This document shows positions 13,689-27,186 of a stretch of 64,000 nt of DNA, in pieces. Every line of letters starts with the position of its first letter. Positions within the stretch are counted from its first letter, which is position 1. Under the pieces are notes generated by a model, which searched no databases, was not told the origin of the DNA, and worked only from the letters and a program-made list of their open reading frames with translations. Origin of the DNA: Varroa destructor. Taxonomy: Eukaryota; Arthropoda; Arachnida; Mesostigmata; Varroidae. Location of the stretch: the NCBI RefSeq assembly GCF_002443255.2, contig NW_019211456.1, positions 37,021,042-37,085,041 on the forward strand. Direction: 5' to 3'. A program made the position numbers and the translations under genes.

Positions 13689-15154
13689 GTGAGGCATGCG
13701 GGCAGGAGCTACTGCTCCTGGAGCTGCGGCCAAGAAACCGGATTCCATCTATGGCCTCTTCCTTTGCTCTGCTTTGAGTGTCGGCGCGAGATCAACAAGA
13801 GATCACAGTAGCAAGGCTAGTAACAGAAGGAGAAAAGATCCTGCGAGCCTTAGCCTGACCAGTGGTCGGTCTCCCCTCGACCAACTGGTCGCTAGGATAT
13901 CAGCTCAAAGACCTCCATCCTCGCCTTTCAAAGGTGACAGATCACAACGGACCATAGGCAAAGCTGGGATACTCGCACTTGCTCGACCGGAGGAACCAAG
14001 CCATATGCCATCATTGACTAACACTACTGGTATTACTACGACTGGCAATGCCAGCTAGCCAAGACAGTAAAGGTAACAACTTGCCTTATGGCGGTGCGCG
14101 GGATGGCGAGCCCACGCGTGTGGCAGATTAATACGGATGACCACCGACTAACTACTCCAATACCTTCTGCCTCTTTTCTTCTGCTCTTAAATCGGATGAG
14201 AAATATAATCAGCGGCTGTTATTGTATTGATATTGGTTAGATACGTGTAGATATACACACACCGTTTCCATATGGCCAACTCCAATCATTCAGATAATTA
14301 AGAAAATTGAAATTTAAGATTGAAACGCACGCTTGTATGCGTATAATGGGAATTTGCCGACGAATTGCTAGAAAACAACGTTTGAATAGTATGACAGATC
14401 TCAGTTCGGTTGAAGGAGTGCTTTATTCATGTTGTAATTGTTCATTAATAGCATCATAGCTTCACGATCGGTACGACATGAGCAAAACCTCCAAAATTGA
14501 AGCACTAATGCCAAGGGACGTTTTATTGTACTTGCTTACGGTGTCCTGTGCAGGATCAACATGTTGTTGTATGGCATTCAATCGTTATTGGCCAAAGTCA
14601 CATCTGCTCAATTGTAACCCTTTGCTCTTTAAAAGGGAAAGACGAAATTCCGGTAGATCGTGCTACCGATGGTTTCCCTTCAATATCTAGCAAATACAGC
14701 TTTCTGTCTGCCACCACAATATTTAGGTTATCAAGGGCAACTTTGTCCCAGTACCTTTTCCCACTGGCCGTACTTCACCGCGATTGTTAGGACAACCGGT
14801 CACAATTCCAGCGGTATAAATAATCATGTTGTGGCCATAAAGTTTCCCGCTACGAGCGCAAGGTTCAATGCTGTTCGCAGACAGCTATTTTCGGTTTTCA
14901 TGTTCATTCAGGTGGAATCTGTGAGGTCTTTCCCGTTCACGCCCCTGTGTTTCGTTGTTGTCATCATCGTCGACTTTTGAACTTCGTCCTACTCGAAATC
15001 AAGTCTCTATGTCTCTCTACTTCCCTTTATTCCGCTCGTTCAACCCGTATTTCCTGTTCGCCCCGACGCCAATAACGGGGCCAGCCTCAGCGTGTCGTTG
15101 TCACTTTGACTTCGACACTGGCCCTCACCGGCCACCTCGCTACCCTCACGATCT

Positions 15155-15392
15155 TCATGTCTCCTTTAAAAGCTTCAAGACATGGCCGCGAGTAGAAACG
15201 TCCATCGTCTCGCCCAATATAAAGTCTCCCATGGGTCCATAGAGTCCGCCATAAAGCGTTCCTGAAGCTCCTCCAGTGTGAGCACGCTTGTCTGCTTCTA
15301 GAGCAGGCTCGAAGAAACGGTCTGTGCTTCTGTACTTCAACCATATCTGCGACGTGGTGCTGCCCGTTCTGATAGTAGACTACCGAACTACT
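15155..15392 (-). CDS. Candidate minus-strand terminal exon
   Basis: The minus strand is open from about 15392 to a TGA at 15155 with protein-like composition (FFEPALEADKRAHTGG, LYGGLYGPMGDFILGE, HVLKLLKE). Possible acceptors are CTATCAG near 15377 and GTCGCAG near 15354. A second minus frame is open over 15087-15344. No upstream exon is assigned and I recognise no family. Confidence 0.2.
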
Positions 15393-17480
15393 GACAACGA
15401 GGGACTCCTCGTCGCACCTCTCTGTGTTCTGAAGTGGGATTTAATTTGCATCTCAGATGAGTTCTCGTCTCGTGTCCATTCCGTTGGCCGGCCTGGCTCA
15501 GCTTCTGCGCCTCGGACTAATACACGTCTAGCACTTGATGGACTAAGGCCTTCGACTCTCGCGGCCTGTCCAGAGGGGGCTAGGAAATTCTACGGTAAGA
15601 AGTCGTTAAGTAGGGACAGCCACCCCGATTTTCGTCGTTTCAACGTGACCACCACACTGCTGCGTCAAAGAACGGTAGTGAAGTCTGTTGGTCGCAAAAA
15701 AAAATCGTCTATGTAGAACAGTCTCGTGTTTCGTTCAGTCTAGGGTTGGAGCTAAACCGCAGTTTCAGACATGAAGACATGAAGTAACATCCTAGACGAG
15801 CACCGTTTCGTATTGCGTTGGTTACCGTCTTACTTCACAATCTGTCAAGTCGGGTACCATTTCGTGACTGTATTACATAACGTTACACGTGGGTACTTGA
15901 TTAATTTTATTAAGTGATTTAATAAGCTGTTTACCCTGGCCTCTATACGTTTACGTCGCGTATGTTACTGCAATTCGAAAGCGACATACTCGTTCAAACA
16001 AATGCCATATTATGTCCGTGTCTCCTTTTCTTTCAGTTTAACTCTTACAGCTCTTAAGTCTAGTTACTAATGAATTACTCTATTCGAGGACTGCGCTGTA
16101 AAGCTATGTCAGCTATCAACGCGGTATGGTTTCACTGCGTGACGCTTGTTGGTCTTCAGTTTCATCGAATTGTGCTGACCCAACAACCTAAGGCAGGTCT
16201 AGGAAAAGTCGCAGTCGAGCACAGTTTACAAATCTAACTCTACCCGCACGCACAAATATTTACTCGCATGTACATACAAGGACATTAAAATAGGCCTTTG
16301 AAGTCAGAATAGAACAGCACGAAAACGCATAGCCAGGGGCGGCACCTTCACGAACCACTGCGGCACAAATCCATCATTTTTCATTTCACATAAAAAATAT
16401 AATATAAACAAATACTATTTTATTTGTCTGATGGCTATTACGCAAGTAGTATTGTGTATGGTATGTACACATACATATATGTACATAACATAATAGGGAG
16501 ATTGGTTTGTTCATGGCTTGGTAGATATACTATGCTAGATCAGACAGCATTCTGTTGGAGCGAGAAGCTGTTTATGCTAATGCGAAGGATGCAAGTGGAG
16601 GAAAAGGCGTTCAAGTATCCGACTTGAGCCTCATCACCTCAGCTTCATGAGCCTCTAGGTGGCTCTCACTCGGCGACGGTGCATGAGTTGGCCTTCCTTC
16701 GTTGCCGAAGTGATGGCCCAGTGAGTGGCTTCGAGTGCTCCTCAAACATCATTGTCACTCGCATACGGACTAGCCGACTCGCTGGCTGGCTGGCTGCTGG
16801 TTTCATTTCTCGGACGCTCAGTTCCAAAGACGGAGTCAGTCGAATCTCAGTCTGCTTTCAGCACACACACGAGTTGCGACTGTTGGAGTTTCTCGTGCCC
16901 CCAGCTCCGCTAATAGTATGCATTTGCCAATTTATCATTATAGGTTATCTAGTAGGAAATGGCTATTGCTTTCAAATACGTCGACCTATATATAAATATA
17001 CATACATGTTCTCATCAATTCGAATGCCACAAGTGTGCGCCCAGCTTGGCGACGGCGGCAAACGAAGTAGAGGCGGCTAGCGTATTGTCTTCAACCAAAC
17101 AGGTACGTTGAGCCGATCGCAGTTGTAGCAGCTTTAGTAACGACATTGTCTTGAACAAACACTGAGGAAACAACTGTAATCCAGCGATTGTCCTTATTCA
17201 TGAAAATTCAATATAAGGCCCAGTAATGTCATAGCCCCTAGGAAACAGGCCACCTCTACAAAAGAATTTGAGTGTAGGTACAAACGGGCGTGCATGCATA
17301 GGAAAATATAGAGATGCAGAGCAAGAAAACGACCACGGTGAGAAGGGAACACGCAAAGACGACGATCTCATTCTTTCCGCGCGTGTCACTCTCTGCTCGT
17401 ACAAGGCTACGTATAGCTTCAATAGAACGTTTTCCCCGATACCGTCCGAGAGCTGAGACTTCACATATATGTTGGCTTCA

Positions 17481-17870
17481 TTAGCACGTGTTGAAAGAGT
17501 CTGCCAATGGTAAGCTAGGACTTGTAGTCCCCGTGGCGCCTGTGACACTGGCCATAAAAGACGAGAAGTGATTATGCAACGTTGATATATTCGACACCGA
17601 CGTGAAGACAACAATGAACTTGAGACAAGCTGTAGGACGAGAAGTGCGGTGCTTTACTGCTGGAGGCGAAGAGCAACGATAGGGTGACTCCTGAACGCTG
17701 TGGCAGCAGGGGGAAGATTGCCAAAAGGACCAACAGGGAATGCCAGTTGAATGTGTCGTGGAGGAACGGACTGGAACTGTGTACAAAGGTGTATTGTCGT
17801 CCACGCCGACTGTTCCGTTGGTAACGGTGTAGGAGCCCCACTCGTGACTAATATTAGTGGTGAAAACTCT
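17481..17870 (-). CDS. Candidate minus-strand coding region, frame unresolved
   Basis: Over most of this interval all three minus-strand frames stay open. One reads as an extracellular-like peptide (HEWGSYTVTNGTVGVDD) and another as a proline-rich one (FPVGPFGNLPPAATAF) ending near a possible donor CA|GTAAAG. A three-frame opening usually means CT-rich composition rather than coding, so confidence is low. A further minus frame continues over 17198-17614. Confidence 0.15.
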   Translation of the reverse strand, partial: RVFTTNISHEWGSYTVTNGTVGVDDNTPLYTVPVRSSTTHSTGIPCWSFWQSSPCCHSVQESPYRCSSPPAVKHRTSRPTACLKFIVVFTSVSNISTLHNHFSSFMASVTGATGTTSPSLPLADSFNTC

Positions 17871-18628
17871 TCATCAACGTGACTGCTCCGGTTCGAGGAT
17901 CTCTATCCTCTTCACTTGACAGCATTAACATTTCTACTGAAGGCAACAGTACGAGATTGAGTCGTTAAGAACAAACGTAATTTGAATCCATTGCAAATTT
18001 GGAGCTAAAAAGAACTTGGCTTGGTAAACACTGCATTGGTATCGTATAATACATGTATATAAATAGGTTTATAAATAGGAAAATAAAAAGGAGAAAGATT
18101 CAAAAAGGGATAAAAACGTGACAAAAGTCTAATACAGTCATACACATTTAATCGATCAAAACCGATAAAGTATGTCCTAAATAGGAGAAAGGGATTGGTA
18201 GGAAAATGCGGAGTTGAGCATCAGCTTTTGTTAAAACGCAATAAAGTAATCAGATTATTTATGCGTGTTTGGTAAGGAACAGAAAGGGACCTAAGTTCTG
18301 TAATTAAAGGCAGTATCTTTCTCGAATAGCGAAACCGGCTAATGTTCACGTGACAACTTGCTTGCCAGTTTGAGCTGTGCCCTCGCAATGTTAGCGTACG
18401 ACATAGCAGGGGCGGCAAGGGCAATTTGACGGTTATATCCGCCGCCGTGTAACGTCCCTGAATTTAATGATCGATGATCCAGAGACAAATGGCAAAGCTA
18501 TGCATAACAACACATGGAGCAATACTATTAAGCATTCGTTATTTTCCGATGTGCAAGCATCGTATATTTGACTGTCTAAATAAACAGACCGTAAAAAAAT
18601 AGACATTTTTTCTTGTATTTTTTTTTAG

Positions 18629-18745
18629 ATAAATAATCACATCGTGATGCAGTTCTCGAGCACGAACCATATAATAAATATTGGGATCCTGCCGATGGTG
18701 CCTTTTTTGTTGCTGCTAGTGCTGTTACTATCTTGTCTTCTATAA
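18629..18745 (+). CDS. Candidate terminal exon with hydrophobic (GPI-anchor or membrane) tail
   Basis: A long pyrimidine tract ending TTTTTTTTTTAG at 18628 is a strong acceptor. In phase 0 the exon encodes 38 residues to TAA at 18743-18745, ending in a hydrophobic run PMVPFLLLLVLLLSCLL. Short last exons that end in such a tail are typical of GPI-anchored or type I membrane proteins, such as arthropod immunoglobulin-superfamily adhesion proteins. No Ig-domain exon was found upstream in this window. The caveat is that a second frame is also open from about 18640 to 18963 with its own hydrophobic stretch, because T-rich DNA reads as hydrophobic residues. Confidence 0.33.
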   Translation: MNNHIVMQFSSTNHIINIGILPMVPFLLLLVLLLSCLL

Positions 18746-20034
18746 GTTTTATAGTTGTGGACTACGACAAAAATAGTAAACCCGAAGTCTCCTGCGGTGT
18801 ATTCAAGCCTATCATTTCATGTCTGGGCAGCCACCACTCTTTCTGTATCGATGACATTTACTTGAAGCTACATTACTTCCCGACAAATTCTAGTAATCTT
18901 TCTCAGCAGGACTTAAGCATCGATTGCAGGAAAGCTCAGGAAACGCTTGCTTGGTCTACTTGATTAATCGTTAGAAATCGATAATGGGTGGCGATATCGA
19001 AATAGCGCTAAGTTCTCTTAACTCTTATTAAAAGAACTTTTTATTCTACAGTAAGTTGCAGGATAGTATTCGAAATCAGTTTATGCGATTTCTAGACATA
19101 AAAAATGGTCGTTGATCAAGTATTCGATTATCAGACATACTAAACTCTGCCGAAACACCCGCCTTTCAGTGCAAAATATGTTTTTTGTTTCCGATGGGAA
19201 TATTTTCGTTCCAAACAAAATTGGGCTAGAAGTCCAGAATAACTTCTCGTAAAAACATGAGAAGTGTTATTTGACAGCGGTGCCTCGAGGTATCACTGAG
19301 CTATTGAGCGCACGGTATAGCATGTTGTAGCATGTTCACCTATTCTGTTTAACTAATCCACTGTTTATTTCCCTTAATTGCCAAGAAGTCCTTAGAGCAT
19401 TTCATGGCTTGTTCTTTCGCCGATGTGAATTTCAATACAGATAGATACTAATTACGACCTCAGCTTCCCACACAACAGAAACCTGAATGCTTGTTCCTTT
19501 TCTCCAATGCCTAACAACTCTGACCTCCCAATGATGCTGTTTGTTTTTGCCAAATACTTCTAGCTTACCCATATTTTCGATAGAGGTCACTGAAACATCA
19601 ATAGAGCACCCATTTTCAATGAAGGAAACATTCAACAAATGTTTGCAACTGCCATCGTCCAGCGGTCATTACATCTAGAAAAGTAGATAGTTTTTCCCAC
19701 CCAACCGTTAAAATAATTAAATGAGAAAATCTTACAGGCCAAGCGACGTCTGAACTCTGACCTAGAGCTGGGCTACGGTTTGGGAATACTTTTCAGCAAA
19801 TTTCGTTGCCATCGATAGAGTAGGTCCATTCTGTTCGGTATATACATACCCATAAGTAGTTGGGTCGATGATTTCCCTTACTATGGGGCAGTCCCATTTA
19901 CAGATTATTCGTTGCCTTTTATTTCTATGGATAAAGGAGAACGCCGCTGCTAGGGTCAGTAATTATCTATAAGACGTTGCGTAATATTTTTCCCTTCCTC
20001 TGATATTGTATGAACCGAAACTCGTTATTTTCAG

Positions 20035-20145
20035 ATGAGCCGAATCGATATCGACGGCAGAAAGGTTTTCTTGCCTGAGTCACCAGTGCACCACGGCCTC
20101 AGCAGACGAACGTTCTCGTCCTGTCTCTATCAAAGAATACGAAAG
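20035..20145 (+). CDS. Candidate internal or first exon
   Basis: The exon begins with ATG directly after the acceptor GTTATTTTCAG and encodes 37 residues (including DIDGRKVFLPESPVHHGL) to the weak donor AAG|GTTAGA. If unspliced, the frame continues to 20289. It lies in an otherwise sparse region. I recognise no homologue. Confidence 0.2.
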
Positions 20146-21448
20146 GTTAGAATTGGCCACCAAACGACCAATGCTATCATCGCAGTGTTTGTGCCTCGTT
20201 GTCTAGCTGAATCGTTCACCGAGTCTCTGTCACGCCAGTTGTGCTTGTCTTTGGGACGGAATGTCACAAAAAACCACAGAGAAACTTGAGTTGCTCAAGA
20301 TAATGCAATTTAAATTAAGCGTGGCCTAAGACCAGTTTCAAAGACACCCCAACTTATACGATATGCTTGTTTAATGTTTTGAGAATTATTTGATAAAGCA
20401 GGCATCCTAAGATGGTCGACTGAGAATTACTCGTTGCAGATACGACTGATGAAGCCATCAATCTCGTTTGTGGTAGAAATTTACGATATAGTAAAATGGA
20501 GATGTAGCTATCTTCAAAGATGCTACTGTATTCGGCCAGCATGGCCTAGACAAAGCAACTACAATAGCATGGAATAACCTCTCTCTGAACTCTGAAGGAA
20601 CTCTGAAAGATCGCATTGGTTTTAAAGCAGAGCTTAAGGTCTACTGTATGTACTTGTGACTACTATGAGTACATCAGTGCTGCGTAGACAGGAAAAATAC
20701 AGGGAGCAATAATATGTGTGCGTTTCCGCACTTTTATACGCTACACGTTTTCAACAAAGAAATAAACGTGTACACCCAAAACTAAGTGCAAGTACATTTC
20801 GTATCCAAATAGTTCCTTCTTTAACTGCGACCATAACGCTGATACTTCAAAAATGCTTCGAATCTTACGACGGCTATTGTTTACGGCTTTTTTGGAGAGG
20901 ACTGTTCGCGACCGGTTTCTAACGAAATCCATTTCGTCCACGTTAAATATGAGAAGTTTTCTCCTTTGTAACAAGAATCGCTACCAATGTAACACGTTTT
21001 TACGTTACACGTTAACACAATTTTATCAAAAATACGTCGAAAGTAATGTATCTTGCATCATTCATGCAGCTTTTAAAAAAAGATGACCTTTGATGCTAAT
21101 TTGGTGCAGCCCGCGTTTCGACTCGGGCAAGCGCTTCAGAAAAATTACAAAACCTTGTAAAACACAATCGGGAAACTGGTTATTGCGCCTAAGTATGTCA
21201 TTTCCATACAATTCAAGTTCTATCGAAAGCTGCAAAACTCGGTACAACTTTATGTAGTACTACGAGTACGGTACCGCGTTATTCAAATAAACATCGCGTA
21301 TTCTCTTAACAAGTTTCAATTAAATCAAGTTTCAAAAGGGCCAATTCAGATCGCTAGGGAAAATATGTAACAATGTTCGAAGTTATTCCCATTAGATTGG
21401 CGCTTGAAGTAACTCTTGCTGGCTTGAGGTATATTGGCAGCAGGCACT

Positions 21449-21607
21449 CACAAACTATACAATAAGGGCAACCTAGCGCTTCTTAAGACAAGAAGCTGTG
21501 GCTCTTACGAGGATTCGATCCACTATCTTCTTGAAGAACGCAACCCAGCCTTATCACGATCTGCTTATTCTGCCTGTTCTTATTTATACAGATCCAATAG
21601 GCTGGTA
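21449..21607 (+). CDS. Candidate exon
   Basis: After the tandem CAGCAG acceptor at 21443-21448 the + frame is open, with a mixed, protein-like composition (NKGNLALLKTRSCGSYEDS, HYLLEERNPALSR), to a possible donor CTG|GTAAAT after about 21605. The frame runs on to 21736 unspliced. The acceptor lacks a strong pyrimidine tract, and the donor position is approximate. Confidence 0.18.
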
Positions 21608-22107
21608 AATATTATAGCTGACGCACCCAGTAAGACGCCGTTTATCTTTGTACCTTTTCCTTTGAGTCAAGGTTCTGTACCTATCAGTTTCGTCTATATA
21701 GTTTACTCAACAAAGGATACTTTTACTCTCACTTGACCTAACGCGTTTGAATTTCTATTCAAGAATGCAATGTTTCTATTTCCTACTATCGTTTTCGACA
21801 ATTAAAGGTCAACATCACCTCTTCTCTTAATGAGTCGTACACTTTCTGCCTGTGGCGCTCTCTTTTCACTACAATCTATCCGACTCTGGCTTGTGACGAA
21901 TTCTATGTACCTATATACTTTTAGTTCTCACAAACTCGTAAGAACACCGCATGCTTGGCAGACTTATTCAGAAGGAAGATCCTTTTGCTGTCATTTCTGC
22001 TGTTTTTCGTTTCTGTCGCTGATGACGGACACAACATCGTTGTGCTCAATGCAGTTGCTCTTGCTGTTACGGCGACGGCTGGAGTAGGGATGTGTTTTTG
22101 GACCTCT

Positions 22108-22190
22108 TCTTGTTGCCTTGTTGTTGTTGTTACTACTGCTGCTGTTTGTTGCTGCTGTTGTTGTTATTGCTTCTACTGTTGTTGTTATCC
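22108..22190. repeat. (TTG/CTG)n imperfect triplet tract
   Basis: Interrupted GTT, GCT and ACT triplets run for about 80 bases. Translations are C, V or L runs and are not considered genes. Confidence 0.9.
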
Positions 22191-22934
22191 GAATGTAAAG
22201 ACACCACTACGTACTCGTAGACACACGGCGTATAGGCACGACACGACTATAAGCTGTATCCGTTCGTTCTTCGGCGCTGGTGATTAATGGCCGTCCACCG
22301 CCCCTGCGCCACTCCCTTGATCCTTCGAGCAGCAGCCACAGCAGAAGACGACGTCGATGACGATGACGACGATGAAGAGCAGAAGTCGAAAAAAGGGACT
22401 TTCTTCTTCGTCGTTGAAACACCGAGGATGAGAGAGATGACGTGAGAGAGACTGAACGAAGGAACGCGCGAATAATTTTTTGTCGTTCGCCGACACACTA
22501 CTCCACTCTGACAGAAGTGGTGGCATTAGCACAGGGGGAACATCGATGTTGCTCCGAGCGTCACTGCCCCACAGCCACGACAACTGTTACTAAGATTCCA
22601 CTATCAGCGTCACCACCAACGCCACCATCAGCCGCCAGCAATGGCGTCGATGCGCTGCATTGGATAAACGGGCGCGCGCGCGCGAGGACTTTACCCCTAA
22701 CGGCCGACGTCACTAGTCACATTTATCCCTGCCGAACGCTGTTCAACCCTCTGCGACTACTCATTGTGCTGGCGCCTTTGCTGCTGCGTCTCTCTTCATC
22801 GGCCGGTCGTACGGACGAACGGGCCAACGTGCCGACATTTGGCGTGCTACATCAACCGAATATACAGAACAGACGTGCAGACAGGCCGACACACACAGAC
22901 AGTCGAGTGGGTCGTCCATCTGCCCCTGCTGTTC

Positions 22935-23013
22935 GTACTACTACTACTACTACTAATACTACGATTACTACGACCACTACTACGCTTGATGCACTGACAA
23001 CAACAACAACAAC
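22935..23013. repeat. (TAC)n and (CAA)n triplet repeats
   Basis: Interrupted TAC/ACT triplets (22935-22984) are followed by CAA units (22998-23013). They create the poly-threonine segment of a 218-codon + frame (22442-23098) that is probably non-coding. Confidence 0.92.
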
Positions 23014-23436
23014 ACAGAGAGACTGTTGTTGTCTTGTCGTCTGGGACCCACCAAGAACGTGGTCCCGCTACAGTCGGCCCAATAGGACCGACAAATAATG
23101 GATTTATGGCGACTGTACTATATGATATACACGTTAATGGGTCTGGAAAAGAATAGATTAATTTTGCCATCTCTCCCTTTTTTCCTTCGTGTGTCCTATC
23201 GGGCTTGTGCTTCTAGCTTCTGCAAGGGTGAGAAATCGCTTCTCACCGCCGCTTGAAACACAAAACGGCCGTATCACGTGTGATCATATCGGTATCGAGT
23301 AGCGAAGATCTGTGAGGAAAGAACAGCAAAAAAATTACAATCAAGAGAACCAGATCAAGAATATGTACAAAGAGGACAGGAAGAAACATTTGAGTATTAA
23401 TAATCAGGCAAAGATATTTGCTAAGTTAGTAAGATC

Positions 23437-23472
23437 CGATATAAGCTCGCTGATTTCGAGCAGCTTATATCG
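23437..23472. repeat. Inverted repeat, 11-bp arms
   Basis: CGATATAAGCT and AGCTTATATCG flank a 14-base centre that can itself pair GCTCG with CGAGC. It lies in a short Lys/Asn/Gln-rich + frame that I do not call as a gene. Confidence 0.85.
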
Positions 23473-26400
23473 AGAATATGGTCCGCAGCTACGGGTAAAA
23501 AAGTAGTGGCTGGCGTTGAATGATTTGGCTTATTTATCTGCATGTTTCTACAACAAGTAATGGCTTAAGGCGTTTTTTGCTATAGTACTAATACAACAAT
23601 TTGTAAACGCAGCGCATAGCAACATATGGAGGTAGCTAGATAGGGCTTATTATCAAAAAAACGCACAGTTTTTACGGAATGTAATAACACAGTATATGTG
23701 TGCGTAATCGTTTGTGCCGTTGATCGACTGGATACATATGCACAGATAGAGCCTGATTTTCTAAATAAACGGCGCTGTAGTGCCTGCAACAGCTTACGGT
23801 CGTTTTGTATTGGTAATAGAGTTATTATATATTGACCATCGTATATTCATGTATCAGTTCGTTCCTATATTAACATGCAGTATTTAATATCAGGTGTTGG
23901 TTTTATTTGAAAAATGACTTAAACTTTCCTACAAGAACTCACGTACTAAAGTTAATGTACAAGTTAGCAGCCTTTATAGTCAGAATACACTGAACTTATT
24001 TGCTGCCCTTTCTCTGCAATGGACCTTCTATAAGTAAACCGTAATTTTACCTTCACTTGCGAATTTGTTTCGAACATGGTATTTTTCTACAAATACAGCC
24101 TTTCATTAGCGCTGCCGTTTCCGTCCTACAATTCTCTTTCAACTTATTAAACGTATTTTTCGTATAAATTTCATTTCTCGAAAATCCTTGGGCGACAAAG
24201 TCTGCAGGTTTGCTGCTGACGGCGATCAGAGTTCAGCGTCCCATCGATAGGGAAGCGTCGCTACTTTTTGCAGCAGATACGAATAGACGAGCACGGCATT
24301 TTAGCAGAATATTTTAACTGCGTATACAATATAAGTGTCTTTTTTCTACGTAAAGCTAGAGTTTAACGAAGACGTTGCATCCTATACTGCGTAGATTTCT
24401 GAGTATCACAGTATCAGTGGCGTCCGTCAATATTATCATAGTATGTGGATGGCCGTTCGAGAATAGTAGCATCGCTTGATAACAGCGTTCTCTTATCTAT
24501 CGCATTTACACTTACTAAGACAGAGGATTTAAATCCCACTTGCGAAAGCAGGAACCCTTGTCCTTGCTCCATTCTATCAATCTATATGAATTTGCGTTCT
24601 TGAACATATGTGCTTTTAAGATCGGGGAAGCACTCAACATTATACTACGGTCCGTGATTCTTCTGAAACACTTGTGCCATAATAGTACCTGTGTGCACTG
24701 AAAATCTATGTGTGCAGGTCCTCATTGAACGTTTCTTTCAATACGAATTAAGCAATGCAATATAGAACCCCAGATAAACCTGGAAATAAAAAAAAAAATA
24801 AAGAAAATCCAGTACAAGCCAAGGTTGCGGAAATGTCCAATGTTCTTGGATGGAAATTGAAGAGGTCATACTAATTTACAAACAAGGGAAATTTTTACGA
24901 TAACTAATGTAATAGTATAAGAATTATATTTTAACTGAATTCAAACAGAATCCATTTCGCGGTTAACCTGCCCTAGCTAGAGTTAAATGTAGCTTAAATT
25001 AGACAAAAACTATTCTAAATAAGACTATATAGGATATTTGACATAAAAAAGTAACTATAAACATCACGCTCTGCCGTAGTGGCTTTCATCAACATACAGC
25101 AGTAACTCTTGTACAACGAGTTAAAGCCGAGGTCAAACGGGACAGTCAGATGGCCAACATTTCAAGATGGCGCGTCAAACAGACCCCTTCGATTAGACAA
25201 GTTGTCACGGTGGCCGGCAACGATGTCGTAGCAAATCATGCGTGATTCGTTCAACACGCCACAGTAACCGATCGTGTGCTTGTAGTCGTTTATATAAAAA
25301 AAAAATCGTTTTTTGTAGATAATTGCCTAAAATAAACTCCGTGACATAGAGGCTTGAAACAGAAAGTACAAAGACAGGAGGGGTAGCGTATTTGAGATTT
25401 CCTGCAGTCGTTAAACAAACAATCAGTCTTAGAGAGGAAAATGAAAATTAATTTAATCATTGTATGTTTACGTATTTTCCGATCTGTTGACCAACACGAT
25501 CGTGAATAAGAACAATGTTCAATGTGAGACATCGTTGGTTCCTTGAAGAGCTTTTAGCTAATTCCAGTATAACGATTTGGGGAAGATTTCTCATTTTTAT
25601 CCTAAAATATGTTCGTCCCAAACAGACGTGTGTTGAAAAGGCTCATTCGGTTGAACGATTGGCCTGAAGAGTCATGAGAGAGAGTGAATGAGCGAATCAT
25701 CTTCAGCAGAATCAACGTTGAAACTACATCCGATAGCTGTACAACACGCAGATATACTCTTGGGACGCGACACGTGCATTTTTCCGCGAAGGGTAACTAC
25801 AAACTAGTACATTGTTTACGTCGCCCAACGACAATCTCTTTTCAATACGCGTAAATCCAATGAGCAAAATACGGGAAGGCCCGACTCAATGAAAATTGGA
25901 AAGCACGTGATATTTTTAATGGCAACAAAATCAAACCCAAATCGATGGCTGCCGACATCTTGGGCTCATAAAGTACACTTCAATAACAATAATAGCTACG
26001 GACCAAGGAGAAGTGATTCTGGCCACTCATTTAATGGATATATATATACTAGCTACTGCAGCTAAAAATATTATTGAAATACATCAAGGCGTGTAGTTTT
26101 GTGTGAATCGAATCACAGATAAATGGCCTGATTATTTAATTATTTTCATTTTTTGTCCTTGTAGTAACCAGCCTAGTAATATTCTGTCTACTTAATTAAT
26201 TAGTTTAATAATGGGCCAGTCATTGTACTGGCGGAAATCAAACAAACAATCGTGGCAGAAGCCGTGTTACCGGGTTGAGGATGTCTGTATTATTTTCGGG
26301 TTGTACACACTCATCGGGCAGCTGTACGCGTTACATAGTTCAGGAAAAAAAAATCGATATCAGATCATAGCTGACACCCCACGCGAAGTATCTGCTTAGC

Positions 26401-27087
26401 GGTTAGCGGAGGACGAGTCTTCGCGGCTTCTTGTCAATCACTACCACTCTTACAATGACTATACCCGAAGCTAATTATACACGATTATTATTGATATCAT
26501 TATTATATAGCCTCACAGTTGTTTACTGATAGAGAACTTCTTCAGTTGAAAAGATTCGTCCTCTGTTTGCATCTAGCGGTGTACGTGCGACGCCAGGTCA
26601 ATGCTGATGCCGCCGCTACGGCCGGTGCTTCCAAAGATAGGCCACCGTAAATAAAGCACAAAAACAATATTAACCCAGAACAGAGTATATGTTTGTGAAC
26701 TGGAAGTAACGAAGGCCAAGTATGAAAACAAAAAGACGAAAAAAGGAATGAAAATATTAGAGAAGGAAGACGTGCGGGACGGAACAGACAAGATTGATTA
26801 TTCTATCATTGAATATATTCTTCAATCATTTCATGGTAATAATCGTGGGATTCGAGGTGGACGTCACACGATCGCGACACGAACGTCAGCCATAGGGGAA
26901 CAATAAAAACTACAGACAAAGATGCTGTGGTTGAGATGACCAAAGTCCTCACCATATAGATGGATGGGTATTACAAGCAAATCGTGCTTCATTTTGTCTA
27001 TTCCACGCCATTCATAAGTCTAATGTATTTAAATTTCAGCTAATCTGTGAATTTATTTACTACTCTCTTGGCTTGTTTTTTTTTTAG

Positions 27088-27186
27088 ATAAGTTCAAAAA
27101 GTGGCAATAGTTATTTGTGCATAACTACATTTAGTCTACAGAGTATTGTGACTGAATCATGGCTGAGTAAAACTACTCAGCCATGA
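27088..27186 (+). CDS. Candidate short terminal exon ending in a hairpin
   Basis: A (T)n-TAG acceptor ending at 27087 is followed by 32 open codons in phase 0 to TGA. The stop codon lies within a perfect 15-bp-arm hairpin (27155-27188). The length is well within chance expectation, so the support is the acceptor alone. Confidence 0.15.
   Translation: MSSKSGNSYLCITTFSLQSIVTESWLSKTTQP

Larger units (their letters stand above)
19000..22000. other. Sparse region
   Basis: Apart from the weak exon candidates at 20035 and 21449, nothing is supported. Confidence 0.5.

Noticed and set aside
16046..16080. Strong acceptor (CTTTTCTTTCAG) followed by a ten-codon frame and stop
   Set aside because: Too short to separate from chance.
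16991..17026. TATAAATA followed about 33 bases later by TCATC as a core promoter
   Set aside because: The initiator match is poor and no supported gene starts downstream.
22442..23098. 218-codon + strand frame, the second longest open frame in the window
   Set aside because: It runs through TAC/CAA repeats and GC-rich DNA, has no domain or splice support, and a frame this long is expected about once by chance at this base composition and window size.
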